From NCBI GenBank assembly GCA_031553565.1, contig JAVBLK010000002.1:1-48393 (forward strand): a stretch of 48,393 bases of DNA, in the 5' to 3' direction. Numbering within the stretch: position 1 is the first letter of the stretch; each line of letters starts with the position of its first letter. The position numbers and the translations under genes are program-made. Positions 7,306 through 16,386 of this stretch are shown piece after piece. This DNA comes from JAVBLK01 sp031553565 (GTDB lineage: Bacteria; Bacillota; Clostridia; Christensenellales; DUVY01). The notes under the pieces are model-generated. The model was given only the letters and a program-made list of their open reading frames with translations, ran no database searches and was not told the origin of the DNA.

Positions 7306-8850
7306 CTATTTGACGTCGAAAACCTTATTACACAGCGCCTTTGCAAACGGGATCTCGTGCGATACGAGGATTATGTTCCCCTCGTATTTCTGCAGGGCCT
7401 CAAGCAGCGCTTCCTTTGCCTTGACATCCAGATGGTTGGTCGGCTCGTCCAGGATAAGGATATTGCTGGGCCGGTTCATCTGCGCGCACAGCTTCACGCG
7501 CATCTGCTCGCCGCCGGAGAGGAATTCGACGGCCTTGGTCGAAAGCTCCTGCTTGATGCCCACGCCGCCCAACATCGTCCTTATCGCCTGCTTGGAAAGC
7601 TTTGGGAACACGTCGGACATATAGCTGACCGCGTTCATCCTGATGTCCGTAAAGATCAGGTCCTGCTCCATATAGCCGGGTTTGGCGTTTATATTGAATT
7701 CAAAACTGCCGCCGATCTTCGGGATCATGCCCATGACAGTTTTTAAGAGGGTGGTTTTGCCGATGCCGTTGGTGCCGCGTATCCACAGCCTGTCGCCGTT
7801 TAAAACGCTGAAATTTATCTCCGGCAGGATGGCGCGGCCCTCATAGCCGATCAAAAGATCCTGTACCGTCAATATCTCCCGCGCGGATATCAGAATATAC
7901 GGAAAGCGGAATTCCGGCTTACTCAGCGTCACCGGCTTGGCGATCTCGACAATTTTATCAAGGCGCTTCTGCCGGGAGTTCGCCATTCCCGCTGTCGCTG
8001 CCCTGGCCTTATTCTTGGCGACGTATTCCTCCAGCTTCTTGATCTCGCGCTGCTGGCGGATATAATCCTCGCCGTACTGTTTGTCCTGCATTTCCCGCTG
8101 CGCCATATAGGCGGTATAGTTGCCGCTGAACTTCTTTATCTGACGGTTGGAAAGACTGATAATGCCCTCGCATACCGCGTCTAAGAATCCGGTGTCATGA
8201 GAGATCAGGATAAACGTGCCCTTGTACCTTTTCAGTGTCTCGGTCAGCCATGCGATATGCTCGATATCCAGAAAGTTTGTCGGCTCGTCTAAAAGAAGCA
8301 CGTCCAAATCGGTCAGCAGCAATTTACTCAGCATGACCTTTCCGCGCTGGCCGCCCGACAGCGTCCCTATTTTCGCGTCCCAGCCGATGTCGGCGAGGCC
8401 GAGGCCGCTGCCTACCTTCTTGATCCGCGCCTCGATCTCGTAAAAATCGGCCTTTGTCAGCTCGTCCAGGATATTGGAGGCCTTTACGGCGGCGCGCTCC
8501 ATCTCGTCCGCGTCCGTCATCGCCGCCATGCCCTCGTACAGCGCGTTCATGCGCGCCTCCAGTTCGAACAGCCGTGAAAATGTCGTTTTGAGGTAATCCA
8601 TTACCGTCAAACTGCGGTCGATGTCGGCGTGCTGATCAAGGTAACCGTACGAAATACCGTTGAGCCACTTGACCTCGCCCGAATCGTGCAGGACCTGGCC
8701 GGTCAGTATTTTCATAAAGGTACTCTTGCCCGCGCCGTTAAATCCGACTACCCCCAAATGCTCGAAATTATTGACGGACAGGTCTACCCCCTCGAAAAGT
8801 ACCTTGTCCTCATACCTGTGCGACAGATTGGTTATGTTTAAAATGCTCAC
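7306..8850 (-). CDS. ABC-F family ATPase (YkpA/YbiT-like)
   Basis: A 514-residue soluble protein with two ABC ATPase domains and no membrane segments, as in ABC-F proteins that act on the ribosome in translation or antibiotic protection. Domain 1: Walker A GFNGAGKST near 36, signature LSGGQ near 183, Walker B DEPTNFLD. The linker of about residues 255-320 is highly charged (KKLEEYVAKNKARAATAGMA). Domain 2: GTNGIGKTT, LSGGE and DEPTNHLD. The substrate step on the ribosome cannot be told from sequence. The start is GTG at 8848-8850 with AAGG about 11 nt before. Divergent from the epimerase gene. Confidence 0.92.
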   Translation of the reverse strand: MSILNITNLSHRYEDKVLFEGVDLSVNNFEHLGVVGFNGAGKSTFMKILTGQVLHDSGEVKWLNGISYGYLDQHADIDRSLTVMDYLKTTFSRLFELEARMNALYEGMAAMTDADEMERAAVKASNILDELTKADFYEIEARIKKVGSGLGLADIGWDAKIGTLSGGQRGKVMLSKLLLTDLDVLLLDEPTNFLDIEHIAWLTETLKRYKGTFILISHDTGFLDAVCEGIISLSNRQIKKFSGNYTAYMAQREMQDKQYGEDYIRQQREIKKLEEYVAKNKARAATAGMANSRQKRLDKIVEIAKPVTLSKPEFRFPYILISAREILTVQDLLIGYEGRAILPEINFSVLNGDRLWIRGTNGIGKTTLLKTVMGMIPKIGGSFEFNINAKPGYMEQDLIFTDIRMNAVSYMSDVFPKLSKQAIRTMLGGVGIKQELSTKAVEFLSGGEQMRVKLCAQMNRPSNILILDEPTNHLDVKAKEALLEALQKYEGNIILVSHEIPFAKALCNKVFDVK

Positions 8851-8890
8851 GATTATCTATGCCTTCTGCTTTTTAGCCTGTTTTTAACCG

Positions 8891-8936
8891 ATTATACCAT
8901 ATAAGGATTGAATTCGTCAGCGGTTTATGATAAAAT
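8891..8936. promoter_or_regulatory. Overlapping divergent promoters (ABC-F and epimerase genes)
   Basis: Plus strand: TTGAAT 8908-8913, 17 bp, TAAAAT 8931-8936 with an extended -10 TGA. Minus strand: TATAAT at 8896-8891 with an extended -10 TGG and a weaker CTGACG -35 near 8920-8915. The two promoters interleave in a 132-bp gap, so binding at one could affect the other. Confidence 0.55.
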
Positions 8937-8982
8937 TTCCGATATAGCCTTATAATAACAGTAAGGTAAAGGAAGGCGGAAT

Positions 8983-10002
8983 ATGAACAGGATATTTATC
9001 GTAACCGGCAGTTCCGGCTTCGTCGGGAACAACGTGGTGCGGCAGCTCTTAGAAAAAGGCGAGCGCGTGCGCGCGCTTTATTTTGAAAAGAGGCTGGACT
9101 ACCGCGGCATGGGATATACTGACGGGGAGCTGGAATTCTTTCGCTGCGACGTGCGCGATATCGGCACGCTGGCCCCGGTGTTTGAAAACGCGGGGGATGC
9201 GGAAATATATGTGATACACGCGGCGGCGGTCGTCACCATTATGGACACGCCGAAGACCAAAAAGCAGCTGCGCGAGGTCAATATCGGCGGCACCAAAAAC
9301 GTGATAGAGTGCTGCATAAAATATAAGGCCAAGAGGCTGGTCTACGTCAGCTCGGTACACGCAATACCCGAAAAGGACGAATCGCCTATCGCCGAGGTCG
9401 ATCATTTCGACCCCGCGGCCGTCCACGGGTTGTACGCAAAATCCAAGGCCGAGGCCGCCCAGGCCGTTTTGGACGCCGTGCATGACAGGGGCCTTGACGC
9501 CGTTATCGTCCACCCCGCCGGGATCACGGGGCCCAACGATTATAGCAACACACACCTTACGCATATGGCCGAGGCGTATTTGTATAAGGGTATACCCGCG
9601 CTGCCGAAAGGCGGCTACAACTTTGTCGACGTCCGCGACGTGGCGGCCGGCATAATCTCCGCGGCAGATAAAGGCCGCAACGGCGAATGCTATCTTTTAA
9701 GCAACAAAAATTACACCATTGACGAAATGTTTTCTTGCCTTTCAGAAATATGCAATAAAAAACCGGTCAAGCGCCGCCTGCCGACGTGGTTTGTTAAGTG
9801 CGTCGCGCCGTTTTCCGAAATTTACTATAAGCTGGCCAAAAAAAGCCCGCTGTTTACCCGTTATTCAATATACACCCTGAACACGAACGCTGACTTCACA
9901 CACGAAAAAGCGACTCGCGAATTAGGGTACAGCCCGCGCGGCCTTAAAGAAAGCCTTACCGATACGGTGGAGTATATTAAAAAGTCAAGAGGCGGGAAAT
10001 AA
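8983..10002 (+). CDS. NAD(P)-dependent epimerase/dehydratase (extended SDR)
   Basis: A 339-residue extended short-chain dehydrogenase. The cofactor-binding glycine motif TGSSGFVG is at residues 8-15, the catalytic serine lies in LVYVSSVHAI near 120-129 and the YxxxK pair is YAKSK near 151-155. It resembles dihydroflavonol-reductase-like and sugar-epimerase-like members; the substrate is unknown. AGGCGG precedes the ATG. Its stop lies 6 bp from the stop of the convergent peptidase gene, with no terminator between them. Confidence 0.85.
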   Translation: MNRIFIVTGSSGFVGNNVVRQLLEKGERVRALYFEKRLDYRGMGYTDGELEFFRCDVRDIGTLAPVFENAGDAEIYVIHAAAVVTIMDTPKTKKQLREVNIGGTKNVIECCIKYKAKRLVYVSSVHAIPEKDESPIAEVDHFDPAAVHGLYAKSKAEAAQAVLDAVHDRGLDAVIVHPAGITGPNDYSNTHLTHMAEAYLYKGIPALPKGGYNFVDVRDVAAGIISAADKGRNGECYLLSNKNYTIDEMFSCLSEICNKKPVKRRLPTWFVKCVAPFSEIYYKLAKKSPLFTRYSIYTLNTNADFTHEKATRELGYSPRGLKESLTDTVEYIKKSRGGK

Positions 10003-10008
10003 AGGAAA

Positions 10009-11301
10009 CTACTGCGCAAGCTTTTTTATCGCTTCGTAATAAATATCGAACATCGTGCCTAACCGCGCAATTTCCACAAATTCGTCCGCCGAGTGTATAT
10101 TGTTTTCTGCGTTAGGCTCGGACGGGCCGAACGCCACGCCCGTTTTCAGCTGCCGGGCATAGGTGCCGCCGCCGCTGATTATGCAGCCGCCCTTTTCCCC
10201 TGTTATTTTTTCATACGCCGACAGCAGCGTTTTGACCAGCGGATCGTCCGGGCTGACGTACAGGCCGGGCTGATTGTACAATATCTCTATCCTGCCGCCT
10301 TGGGGCATTTTGCCCTTTATCGCGCCGGTTATATTCTCCAAAGACTGCGACAGCGGGCATCTTAAATCGATAACTATTTCCAGAGTTTTGTTTTTTAAAA
10401 GTTTCAGCGAGGCGAAATTCAGCGTCAGGCTGCCGCTTTTATCGTCACGGGACTTGATATCCAGCCCTGCACCGTCAGTATCGCATAAGCGCTCCGCCAT
10501 AAAATCCAGGGCCGCGCTGCCGCCCTGCCCCGCACGCTTTCGCAGCTCTGTGACAAGCTTGTGGATGGCGTTGTCGCCCTCAAAGGATACCATCGAGTGC
10601 GCCGCCCTGCCCGCAAACGAAAGCTTTTCGCCGTTTTTAAGCGTTGCGGACGCATACTCCGGCACAATATTCGGCCTTGTCCCGCTGTCGGTTGCGTCCA
10701 CGAGCCCTAAAAACCCGCTGTCTGCCGCAAGAGTCAGCTTAAGCTGCAAAATAGTTTTTTCGCAATTGATTACGGGAAAGTCCGCGTCAGGCGAGAAGCC
10801 CAAGTCCGGCATCACCGCGTTTTCCTTATAGTATTTCATGCAGAGCTGCCCGCTCTCCTCGTCACAGCCGGCGATCAGCACGATATCTTTTGAAAGCTTT
10901 ACGCCTTCATCCAGCAGCTTTTTCATAACGTACAGGCACACAACGGCCGCGCCCTTGTCGTCGGTCGCGCCCCTGCCGAATATTTTGCCGTTCTTTACAG
11001 TTCCCGAAAACGGCGGGACAGTCCAGCCGCCGCCCGCGGGCACAACGTCCAAATGCACCAGAACCGCGACGCCGTCCTTTTTGCCGCCCTTGCCGTTTCC
11101 CGGCAAGATTACTTCCCCGGCGTACCCGTCATAGCTTTTTGTTTCAAACCCCATTCCGGCCGCCAGGTCCAGATAAAATCCCAGCGCGTCGTGCACGCCC
11201 CTGCCGAACGGCATAGCGCTGGCCGGTTCGCTCTCTACGCTGTCGATGCTTATCAGCTTTTGCAGACTTTTTATCACCTGCTTTTCGGTCTTTTTATCCA
11301 T
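10009..11301 (-). CDS. pepV: M20 family dipeptidase (PepV/Sapep-like)
   Basis: A 430-residue zinc aminodipeptidase of the M20 family, cytosolic, cleaving dipeptides. Metal and catalytic residues are present: HLDVVP near 82-87, the bridging aspartate in GRGATDDKG near 113, the catalytic and metal glutamates in GCDEESG near 145, PDADFPVIN for the second metal, and the C-terminal histidine in NNIHSADEF near 405. The lid domain lies between. Length and motif order match PepV/Sapep. GGACGG precedes the ATG. Confidence 0.88.
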   Translation of the reverse strand: MDKKTEKQVIKSLQKLISIDSVESEPASAMPFGRGVHDALGFYLDLAAGMGFETKSYDGYAGEVILPGNGKGGKKDGVAVLVHLDVVPAGGGWTVPPFSGTVKNGKIFGRGATDDKGAAVVCLYVMKKLLDEGVKLSKDIVLIAGCDEESGQLCMKYYKENAVMPDLGFSPDADFPVINCEKTILQLKLTLAADSGFLGLVDATDSGTRPNIVPEYASATLKNGEKLSFAGRAAHSMVSFEGDNAIHKLVTELRKRAGQGGSAALDFMAERLCDTDGAGLDIKSRDDKSGSLTLNFASLKLLKNKTLEIVIDLRCPLSQSLENITGAIKGKMPQGGRIEILYNQPGLYVSPDDPLVKTLLSAYEKITGEKGGCIISGGGTYARQLKTGVAFGPSEPNAENNIHSADEFVEIARLGTMFDIYYEAIKKLAQ

Positions 11302-11397
11302 AAATTCCGTCCTGTTTAAATCTGTCTAAAATACGCCTGAGCATTTATCAAGCGTTTCCGCGATCTCTCTTTTTATCATAGCGCGGATTGTTTACAT

Positions 11398-11426
11398 TAT
11401 ACATTTTTTTTGAATTATGGTAAAAT
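11398..11426 (+). promoter_or_regulatory. Candidate radC promoter
   Basis: TATACA at 11398, 17 bp, then TAAAAT at 11421-11426 preceded by TGG (extended -10). A TATAAT on the opposite strand at 11402-11397 may serve the divergent peptidase gene. Confidence 0.5.
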
Positions 11427-11460
11427 GTCTTGAACGCTATTAATGCAAGGGGCCTTACAA

Positions 11461-12273
11461 ATGATTGAGAAAACAGAAAACGGTACCGGCGGAAAAAAGC
11501 CTTATAAGTCCGACGCCTCGAATATACACTCGCAGCACCGCGACAGAATGTATGACAGGTTCGAGCACAGCTTGTCGCTTGAAGGCTTCGCCCCGCACGA
11601 AATATTGGAGCTGCTGCTTTACCGCAACATCCCGATGAAGAACACCTGCGATATCGCGCACACCCTGATAAATACGTTCGGCTCCTTCCTGCGTGTACTG
11701 CAGACGCCGCCGTCCGAGCTGGTCAAGGTAAAGGGCATGACCAAGCGCGCCGCGCTGGACCTGAGCATAACGTATAACGCAATGAAAATGATGCCCTTAA
11801 AGGATTTGGGCAAGCATCCGGTCTTAAACAATACCTCGGCGGTGATAGCGTTCGTTCAGAACAGGCTGCAGTTCGAGGAGGTCGAGCTGGTATATATCAT
11901 TTGCCTGGACTCGGCTGACCGCGTACTGAACATCAATATGCAGACCGAGTACCTGCCGCAGAAGGTTGCGCTGAACGTGCGCACAATTATATTAAAGGCA
12001 AATACGTATAACGCCAGCAAAATAATACTTGTGCATAACCACCCGTCCGGCGACTGCAATCCCTCGCCCGAGGACGACAGGCTGACCGCCGAGGCCGCCC
12101 AAACCCTGGCCGCGATCGAGATCCCGCTGCTTGACCATATAATAATAGGCCGCGACGGGAATTATTCCTACAACCAGACGGATTTTATACTCAGCAAGGT
12201 AGATAAATATAACAAGATTAAGCAGCAGCTCTGCGATTACGCAAAAAACCCATATTTGGTGTTAAAGAGATAA
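11461..12273 (+). CDS. radC: RadC family JAB/MPN-domain protein
   Basis: A 270-residue RadC protein. The N-terminal helix-hairpin-helix-like region (about 20-110) is followed by the JAMM metal-binding motif HNHPSGDCNPSPEDD near 184-198, typical of RadC. The original DNA-repair role of RadC has been questioned; the true activity is unknown. The start at 11461 is chosen because AAGGGG lies 8 nt before it, between this ATG and the one at 11443. A short GC hairpin with TTTT follows the gene. Confidence 0.9.
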   Translation: MIEKTENGTGGKKPYKSDASNIHSQHRDRMYDRFEHSLSLEGFAPHEILELLLYRNIPMKNTCDIAHTLINTFGSFLRVLQTPPSELVKVKGMTKRAALDLSITYNAMKMMPLKDLGKHPVLNNTSAVIAFVQNRLQFEEVELVYIICLDSADRVLNINMQTEYLPQKVALNVRTIILKANTYNASKIILVHNHPSGDCNPSPEDDRLTAEAAQTLAAIEIPLLDHIIIGRDGNYSYNQTDFILSKVDKYNKIKQQLCDYAKNPYLVLKR

Positions 12274-12303
12274 GGCGGCGGCGCGAAAGCTTTTTCTAAA
12301 CCG

Positions 12304-12323
12304 CCCCTGCCCTGCGGGGTTTT
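12304..12323 (+). terminator. Short CCCC/GGGG hairpin with TTTT after radC
   Basis: CCCC at 12304, GGGG at 12316-12319 and TTTT. It could partly terminate radC before gltX. No T-box motif was seen in the gltX leader. Confidence 0.4.
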
Positions 12324-12360
12324 ACATATCTTCAGCGGCAAAAAAAAGGATGATACTGTT

Positions 12361-13800
12361 ATGCAAAATGTAAGGACGCGCTTTGCGCCCAGCCCCACAG
12401 GCTATATGCACATAGGAAATTTACGGACGGCGCTTTATGCGTTTCTTTTCGCCCGCAAAAACAAGGGGGAATTCCTGCTGCGGATCGAGGACACCGATCT
12501 TGAACGCTATGTGGACGGCGCCGTCGATATTATTTATAAGACCCTCTCCGAGGTCGGCATGAATTATGACGAGGGGCCCGACAAGGGCGGCCCGTGCGGC
12601 CCGTACGTACAGAGCGAGCGGAAAGAAATCTATCAAAAACACGCGAAGGAGCTGATCAGGACGGGCGCGGCATATTATTGCTTTTGCAAAAAAGAGCGGC
12701 TGGAGCAGATACACAAGGACGGCGCGACTAAGTACGACAAACACTGCTTAAGGCTCACAAAAGCGGAAATAGACAAAAAAATTGCGGCCGGCGAGCCTTA
12801 TGTGATCCGCCAGAATATGCCCGAGACGGGCAGCACGACCTATACCGACCTTGTTTTCGGCGATATAACCATTGAGAACAAGGAGCTGGAGGACAACGTC
12901 CTTATAAAGTCCGACGGTATGCCGACCTATAACTTCGCCAACGTTGTCGACGACCATCTGATGGGCATAACCTATGTCATACGCGGCATCGAATACCTTT
13001 CCAGCACCCCGAAGTACAATCACCTGTACAAGGCGTTCGGCTGGGAAATACCGCAATATATCCACCTGCAGCCGATAATGAAGGACGCGCAAAGGAAGCT
13101 CAGCAAAAGATACGGGGACGCCTCTTACGAGGACTTTATAAAGCGCGGCTATCTTTCGGCCGCGGTCGTAAACTATATCGCGCTCCTTGGCTGGAACCCG
13201 AAAGACACGCGCGAAAAATTCACTCTTGCCGAGCTTATAGACGCATTCTCGCTGAGCGGATTATCTAAGTCCCCCTCTATTTTCGACGAGCCGAAAATGC
13301 GCTGGCTCAATGCTCTGTATATCAAGGAGCTGCCGCGGGAGGAATTCCATACGCGCGCAAAACCGTGGTACGACAGATCCTGCGCCGCGGGCAAATACGA
13401 TTACCGGCTTTTATCGAACCTTCTGCAAGGGCGCACCGAGATATTCTCCGACATCCCGGAAAGGCTGGAATTCTTAAACGCATTTGAAGGGTACGATGTA
13501 AGCCTTTATAACCATGAGAAGAACAAGACGACGGCAACATTGGCCAAAACCCTTCTGCCCGAAATAAAAACGACGCTGGACGGAGTAACGGATACGGAAT
13601 GGACGAACTCCGCCCTGTTTGAACGGCTTTCACCGCTTGCCGCACCGCACAACCTTAAAACCGCCGGTCTCTTCTGGATAATGCGCATAGCGATCAGCGG
13701 CCATGCCTCCACCCCCGGCGGCGCAACCGAGCTTTCTGAACTGCTGGGAAAATCAGAGACACTGAAAAGGCTGGACTATTCGATAAACCGGCTGAAATAA
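12361..13800 (+). CDS. gltX: Glutamate--tRNA ligase
   Basis: A 479-residue class I aminoacyl-tRNA synthetase that charges tRNA with glutamate, possibly also tRNA-Gln as in most Firmicutes. The HIGH motif is HIGN at residues 17-20 after FAPSPTGYM, and the KMSKS-type loop is KLSKR near 245. The RIEDTD motif near 41-46 and the Rossmann core are intact. AAGGATGA lies before the ATG. A GC-rich hairpin follows at 13832-13869. Full length. Confidence 0.97.
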   Translation: MQNVRTRFAPSPTGYMHIGNLRTALYAFLFARKNKGEFLLRIEDTDLERYVDGAVDIIYKTLSEVGMNYDEGPDKGGPCGPYVQSERKEIYQKHAKELIRTGAAYYCFCKKERLEQIHKDGATKYDKHCLRLTKAEIDKKIAAGEPYVIRQNMPETGSTTYTDLVFGDITIENKELEDNVLIKSDGMPTYNFANVVDDHLMGITYVIRGIEYLSSTPKYNHLYKAFGWEIPQYIHLQPIMKDAQRKLSKRYGDASYEDFIKRGYLSAAVVNYIALLGWNPKDTREKFTLAELIDAFSLSGLSKSPSIFDEPKMRWLNALYIKELPREEFHTRAKPWYDRSCAAGKYDYRLLSNLLQGRTEIFSDIPERLEFLNAFEGYDVSLYNHEKNKTTATLAKTLLPEIKTTLDGVTDTEWTNSALFERLSPLAAPHNLKTAGLFWIMRIAISGHASTPGGATELSELLGKSETLKRLDYSINRLK

Positions 13801-13831
13801 GGCTGAGGCATGATATAGAAAATTGCACAAA

Positions 13832-13869
13832 AGGCGCAAGCTGTCTTAACGTAAAGACGGCTTGCGCCT
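13832..13869 (+). terminator. gltX terminator hairpin
   Basis: AGGCGCAAGC pairs with GCTTGCGCCT around an inner GTCTT/AAGAC stem. The stem is strong, but only a few T follow (GTTCATA). Confidence 0.65.
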
Positions 13870-14022
13870 GTTCATACATCGAAATATTATAGCGCGGCTC
13901 GACCAGACTACCATTTCATTTGCGCCGATATAGTCAAAATTACTGTCATCAAATTGCAGATCTTTATCTATAAAAGCTTCCCGTTGTCAAGAGTAGCCCT
14001 TTTAAAAATTATACTGACTTTA

Positions 14023-14031
14023 CCCCCCCCC
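14023..14031. repeat. Poly-C tract of nine
   Basis: Nine C in a row, followed at once by GTTGACAAA. Long homopolymer tracts are prone to slippage and can drive phase variation. It stands about 97 bp before the small ORF at 14128, next to a perfect TTGACA, but no good -10 box was found at 16-18 bp. Confidence 0.7.
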
Positions 14032-14074
14032 GTTGACAAATACCTTTTTTCAGAATTTTCACATGCAAATGAAA

Positions 14075-14098
14075 AATGGCCGCCTTGCGGCAGCCATT
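14075..14098 (+). promoter_or_regulatory. AATGGC-GCC/GGC-GCCATT hairpin before small ORF
   Basis: AATGGCCGCC, TTGC loop and GGCAGCCATT form a 9-bp stem with one mismatch, 17 nt before the ribosome site of the small ORF. It may be a leader structure or a weak terminator; no U-run follows. Confidence 0.5.
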
Positions 14099-14127
14099 CC
14101 TCAAAATATATGATAAGGGGGAAAATG

Positions 14128-14214
14128 ATGAGCAACTTTGATGTAACCCAGGAAGCAATCCTTAATTACATACACATTATAATATATATTTGTACGCTTG
14201 TCAAGGGGTTATGA
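14128..14214 (+). CDS. Predicted 28-residue small membrane protein
   Basis: The frame starts at either of two tandem ATGs (14125 and 14128); AAGGGGG lies 3 or 6 nt before them, so the second is the better start. The product has a polar N-terminus (MSNFDVTQEA) and a hydrophobic C-terminal half (from NYIHIIIYIC to LVKGL), as in single-pass small membrane proteins or hydrophobic toxins. I do not recognise a family. The longer frame upstream through the poly-C tract has no ribosome site. The remainder of 13870-14428 is AT-rich with nothing else recognised. Confidence 0.4.
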   Translation: MSNFDVTQEAILNYIHIIIYICTLVKGL

Positions 14215-14428
14215 CAAAATATTTTAAATTTTTTTCGGTTTATTTGTAACGTTTCTGTAACAGTTTTTACAAACCGTTCCATTTTTTTCCGTTTCTTTTA
14301 CGCGTTTATTAAGCAAATTTTATGGTTTTTGCCCCAGACTGGCGGATATTTCCTGCTTTTCCGGAGTTTGCCTTTGCAGGTCAATTTACCGCCGTGTTGC
14401 CGGGCCTTCTCCCCGCATCGGTTTCCGC

Positions 14429-14998
14429 TTACTTACCGCCCTGCGGCAGAATCAGGGAATACTGCGCGCAGTCCCAGTACCGCCCCTGTGCGAAAACCTT
14501 GCTTTTAAGCGTGCCTTCGTACTGCATGCCGAGTTTTTGCATGACCCTGCCGGACTTTTCGTTTTCAGCAAAATGCTTTGCCTCGATACGCCTGAGCGTA
14601 AGAACTTCCGTATAATAATGTATCAGCGCGCGCATCGCCTCGGGAACGAGCCCCTTGCCCCAATAGGATTTATCGATTATATAGCCGATCTCGGCGCAGT
14701 GCGGCGGATAGATTATCATGCTGCCGCCGCTGCCGATGATCTTGCCGGTTTCCTTTAATACGAAGGCGTAGTCATAGCAGTTGCCGCGCCGATAGCAATC
14801 CAGCTCGAACCGGATAAACGCCTTGCTGTCCTCGATCGTGTTGTGCCTGTCCCACAGCATAAACTCGGTATTTACCGGGTCGGACGCATAGGCGAACACC
14901 TCGCCCTCGTCCCCTTCCTTGAAAGGGCGCATTATAAGCCGTTCTGTTACGAACGTAGGCGGATTGGTAGTTTTATCTAAGGTATAAGAAACTTTCAT
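14429..14998 (-). CDS. GNAT N-acetyltransferase (RimJ/RimL type)
   Basis: A 189-residue acetyltransferase of the GNAT fold that uses acetyl-CoA. The start TERLIMRPFKEGDEGEVFAY near 18-37, the CoA-binding region EIGYIIDKSYWGKGLVPEAM near 103-122 and the C-terminal N-x-x-SGRVMQKLGMQYEG stretch are typical of the RimJ/RimL subfamily, which acetylates ribosomal protein N-termini or small molecules. The substrate is unknown. The ribosome site is weak (GGAATT). Stands alone. Confidence 0.85.
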   Translation of the reverse strand: MKVSYTLDKTTNPPTFVTERLIMRPFKEGDEGEVFAYASDPVNTEFMLWDRHNTIEDSKAFIRFELDCYRRGNCYDYAFVLKETGKIIGSGGSMIIYPPHCAEIGYIIDKSYWGKGLVPEAMRALIHYYTEVLTLRRIEAKHFAENEKSGRVMQKLGMQYEGTLKSKVFAQGRYWDCAQYSLILPQGGK

Positions 14999-15118
14999 AT
15001 TTCAATTCCGAATGTTACGCCGAAATATCACGGCGGAGATGAGAATGCAGCACTGCCGACTTATAATCGCCGTCATTGGAGCCTAAGGCTTATGCAATCC
15101 GGTTTACTGCCCTGCCTT

Positions 15119-15239
15119 TCTTCCTGGATTGCCGCGTCGCCGCCTAATGTCTTTTACCCTCAGCAATATAACCGCTCGGCGGCTCCTCGCAATGACACTG
15201 GTCTACCTATAGGTTTCGCCTCGGCGAGGGATCTAAACC
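15119..15239. repeat. Degenerate intergenic repeats between the GNAT and pfkA genes
   Basis: A GGATTGCCGCGTCGCC stretch faces a GGCGGCTCCTCGCAATGAC stretch in the manner of the common ATTGCCGCGTC/TCGCAATGAC repeats. Next to it lies a GGTTT..CCTCG-G-CGAGG..AAACC hairpin (15212-15239). The 273-bp gap has no gene. Confidence 0.4.
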
Positions 15240-15272
15240 ACTCACACGGCGGCGGTCCCACCATATATGACT

Positions 15273-16253
15273 TTATTTTGCGAGAATGGCTGCGGTGTTG
15301 TAAATATCCATATCGAATTCGCGCTTTTTAGCGAGCCCTTCCGTTATGTCGATATCGATTATCTTATTGTCCTTTATGCCGACAAGCCGGTTGCCGATCC
15401 CTTCGGAGATCAATCTTACGGCGTGCGCGCCGCAGCGGCTGGCCAGCATCCTGTCCTGATTGCTGGGGGTGCCGCCGCGCTGTATGTGGCCCAGGACGGT
15501 CGACCGGATGCTGAGCCCCGTTCTTTCGGTGATAGCCGCGGCATAGTCCTCGGCTTTCCCCGCGCCCTCGGCAAGCACTACGATCCCGCTGATCTTGCCG
15601 TTTGTCCGCCCTTCGTTCAGCTTGTCGCAGATCTCGTCAATCGTCATCTTGTGCTCCGGCACGATTATGACCTCTGCGCCGCCGCCGATACCCGCGTACA
15701 GCGCGATATCGCCGCACCTGCGCCCCATGACCTCGACGATACTGATACGGTCGTGGCTGGTCATAGTGTCGCGGATCTTATTGATGGCGTCAAGGACGGT
15801 ATTGACCGCTGTGTCAAAGCCCAGGGTATAGTCCGTATACGCCAGATCGTTGTCGATGGTTCCCGGGATACCGATCGCCGGAACGCCCCTAAGGCTTAAG
15901 GCCTTTGCTCCTGCAAAGGTGCCGTCGCCGCCTATCACGATAAGCCCGCCGATACCGGCGTCCTTAAGGTTTTTGACCGCCTTCAGCTGCCCCGCCTCTG
16001 TTTTGAAATCGTCGCAGCGCGCGGTTTTTAAAATTGTGCCGCCGCGCTGGATAATGTCCGAAACGCTGCGCATGTTGAGGCTCCTGAATTTATTATCGAT
16101 CAGTCCCTGATATCCGTGCTCGATGCCGACCACAGTAAGGCCGAGGTATATGCCGTACCGCACGATCGCGCGGATCGCCGCGTTCATGCCCGGCGCGTCG
16201 CCGCCGCTGGTCAGAACGCCTATCTTCTTTACTTTTTTCTCGATCTTTGTCAT
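15273..16253 (-). CDS. pfkA: ATP-dependent 6-phosphofructokinase
   Basis: A 326-residue glycolytic kinase that phosphorylates fructose 6-phosphate. The ATP loops TSGGDAPGMNA (residues 15-25) and GGDGTFAG (108-115) are present; the glycine of GGDG fits ATP rather than pyrophosphate use. The catalytic motif GTIDND is at 131-136 and MGRRCGDIA near 175. Family length. AGGAAG precedes the ATG. It follows dnaE on the same strand with a 133-bp gap and its own predicted promoter (16315-16286). Confidence 0.96.
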   Translation of the reverse strand: MTKIEKKVKKIGVLTSGGDAPGMNAAIRAIVRYGIYLGLTVVGIEHGYQGLIDNKFRSLNMRSVSDIIQRGGTILKTARCDDFKTEAGQLKAVKNLKDAGIGGLIVIGGDGTFAGAKALSLRGVPAIGIPGTIDNDLAYTDYTLGFDTAVNTVLDAINKIRDTMTSHDRISIVEVMGRRCGDIALYAGIGGGAEVIIVPEHKMTIDEICDKLNEGRTNGKISGIVVLAEGAGKAEDYAAAITERTGLSIRSTVLGHIQRGGTPSNQDRMLASRCGAHAVRLISEGIGNRLVGIKDNKIIDIDITEGLAKKREFDMDIYNTAAILAK

Positions 16254-16285
16254 TTGTTCTTCCTCGCAATCAATAATACTGTGGA

Positions 16286-16315
16286 ATTATAACAAAAAAC
16301 GCGGCGCGCCGTCAA
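16286..16315 (-). promoter_or_regulatory. Predicted pfkA promoter
   Basis: On the minus strand TTGACG (16315-16310), an 18-bp spacer and a perfect TATAAT (16291-16286). The spacer contains a CGGCGCGCCG palindrome followed by GTTTTTT-like sequence, which could also end dnaE transcripts. Confidence 0.65.
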
Positions 16316-16386
16316 TCCAAATGGCCGGAAACCATAAGATCCTTCTGCCCTGCGGCCTCCGCGCGTCATGCGCCCGGTTTCTTTCT

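Noticed and set aside
12274..12360. T-box or riboswitch in front of gltX
   Set aside because: No T-box consensus was found and the leader is too short.
13954..14127. Longer version of the small ORF through the poly-C tract
   Set aside because: No ribosome site at 13954, whereas AAGGGGG directly precedes the internal ATGs.
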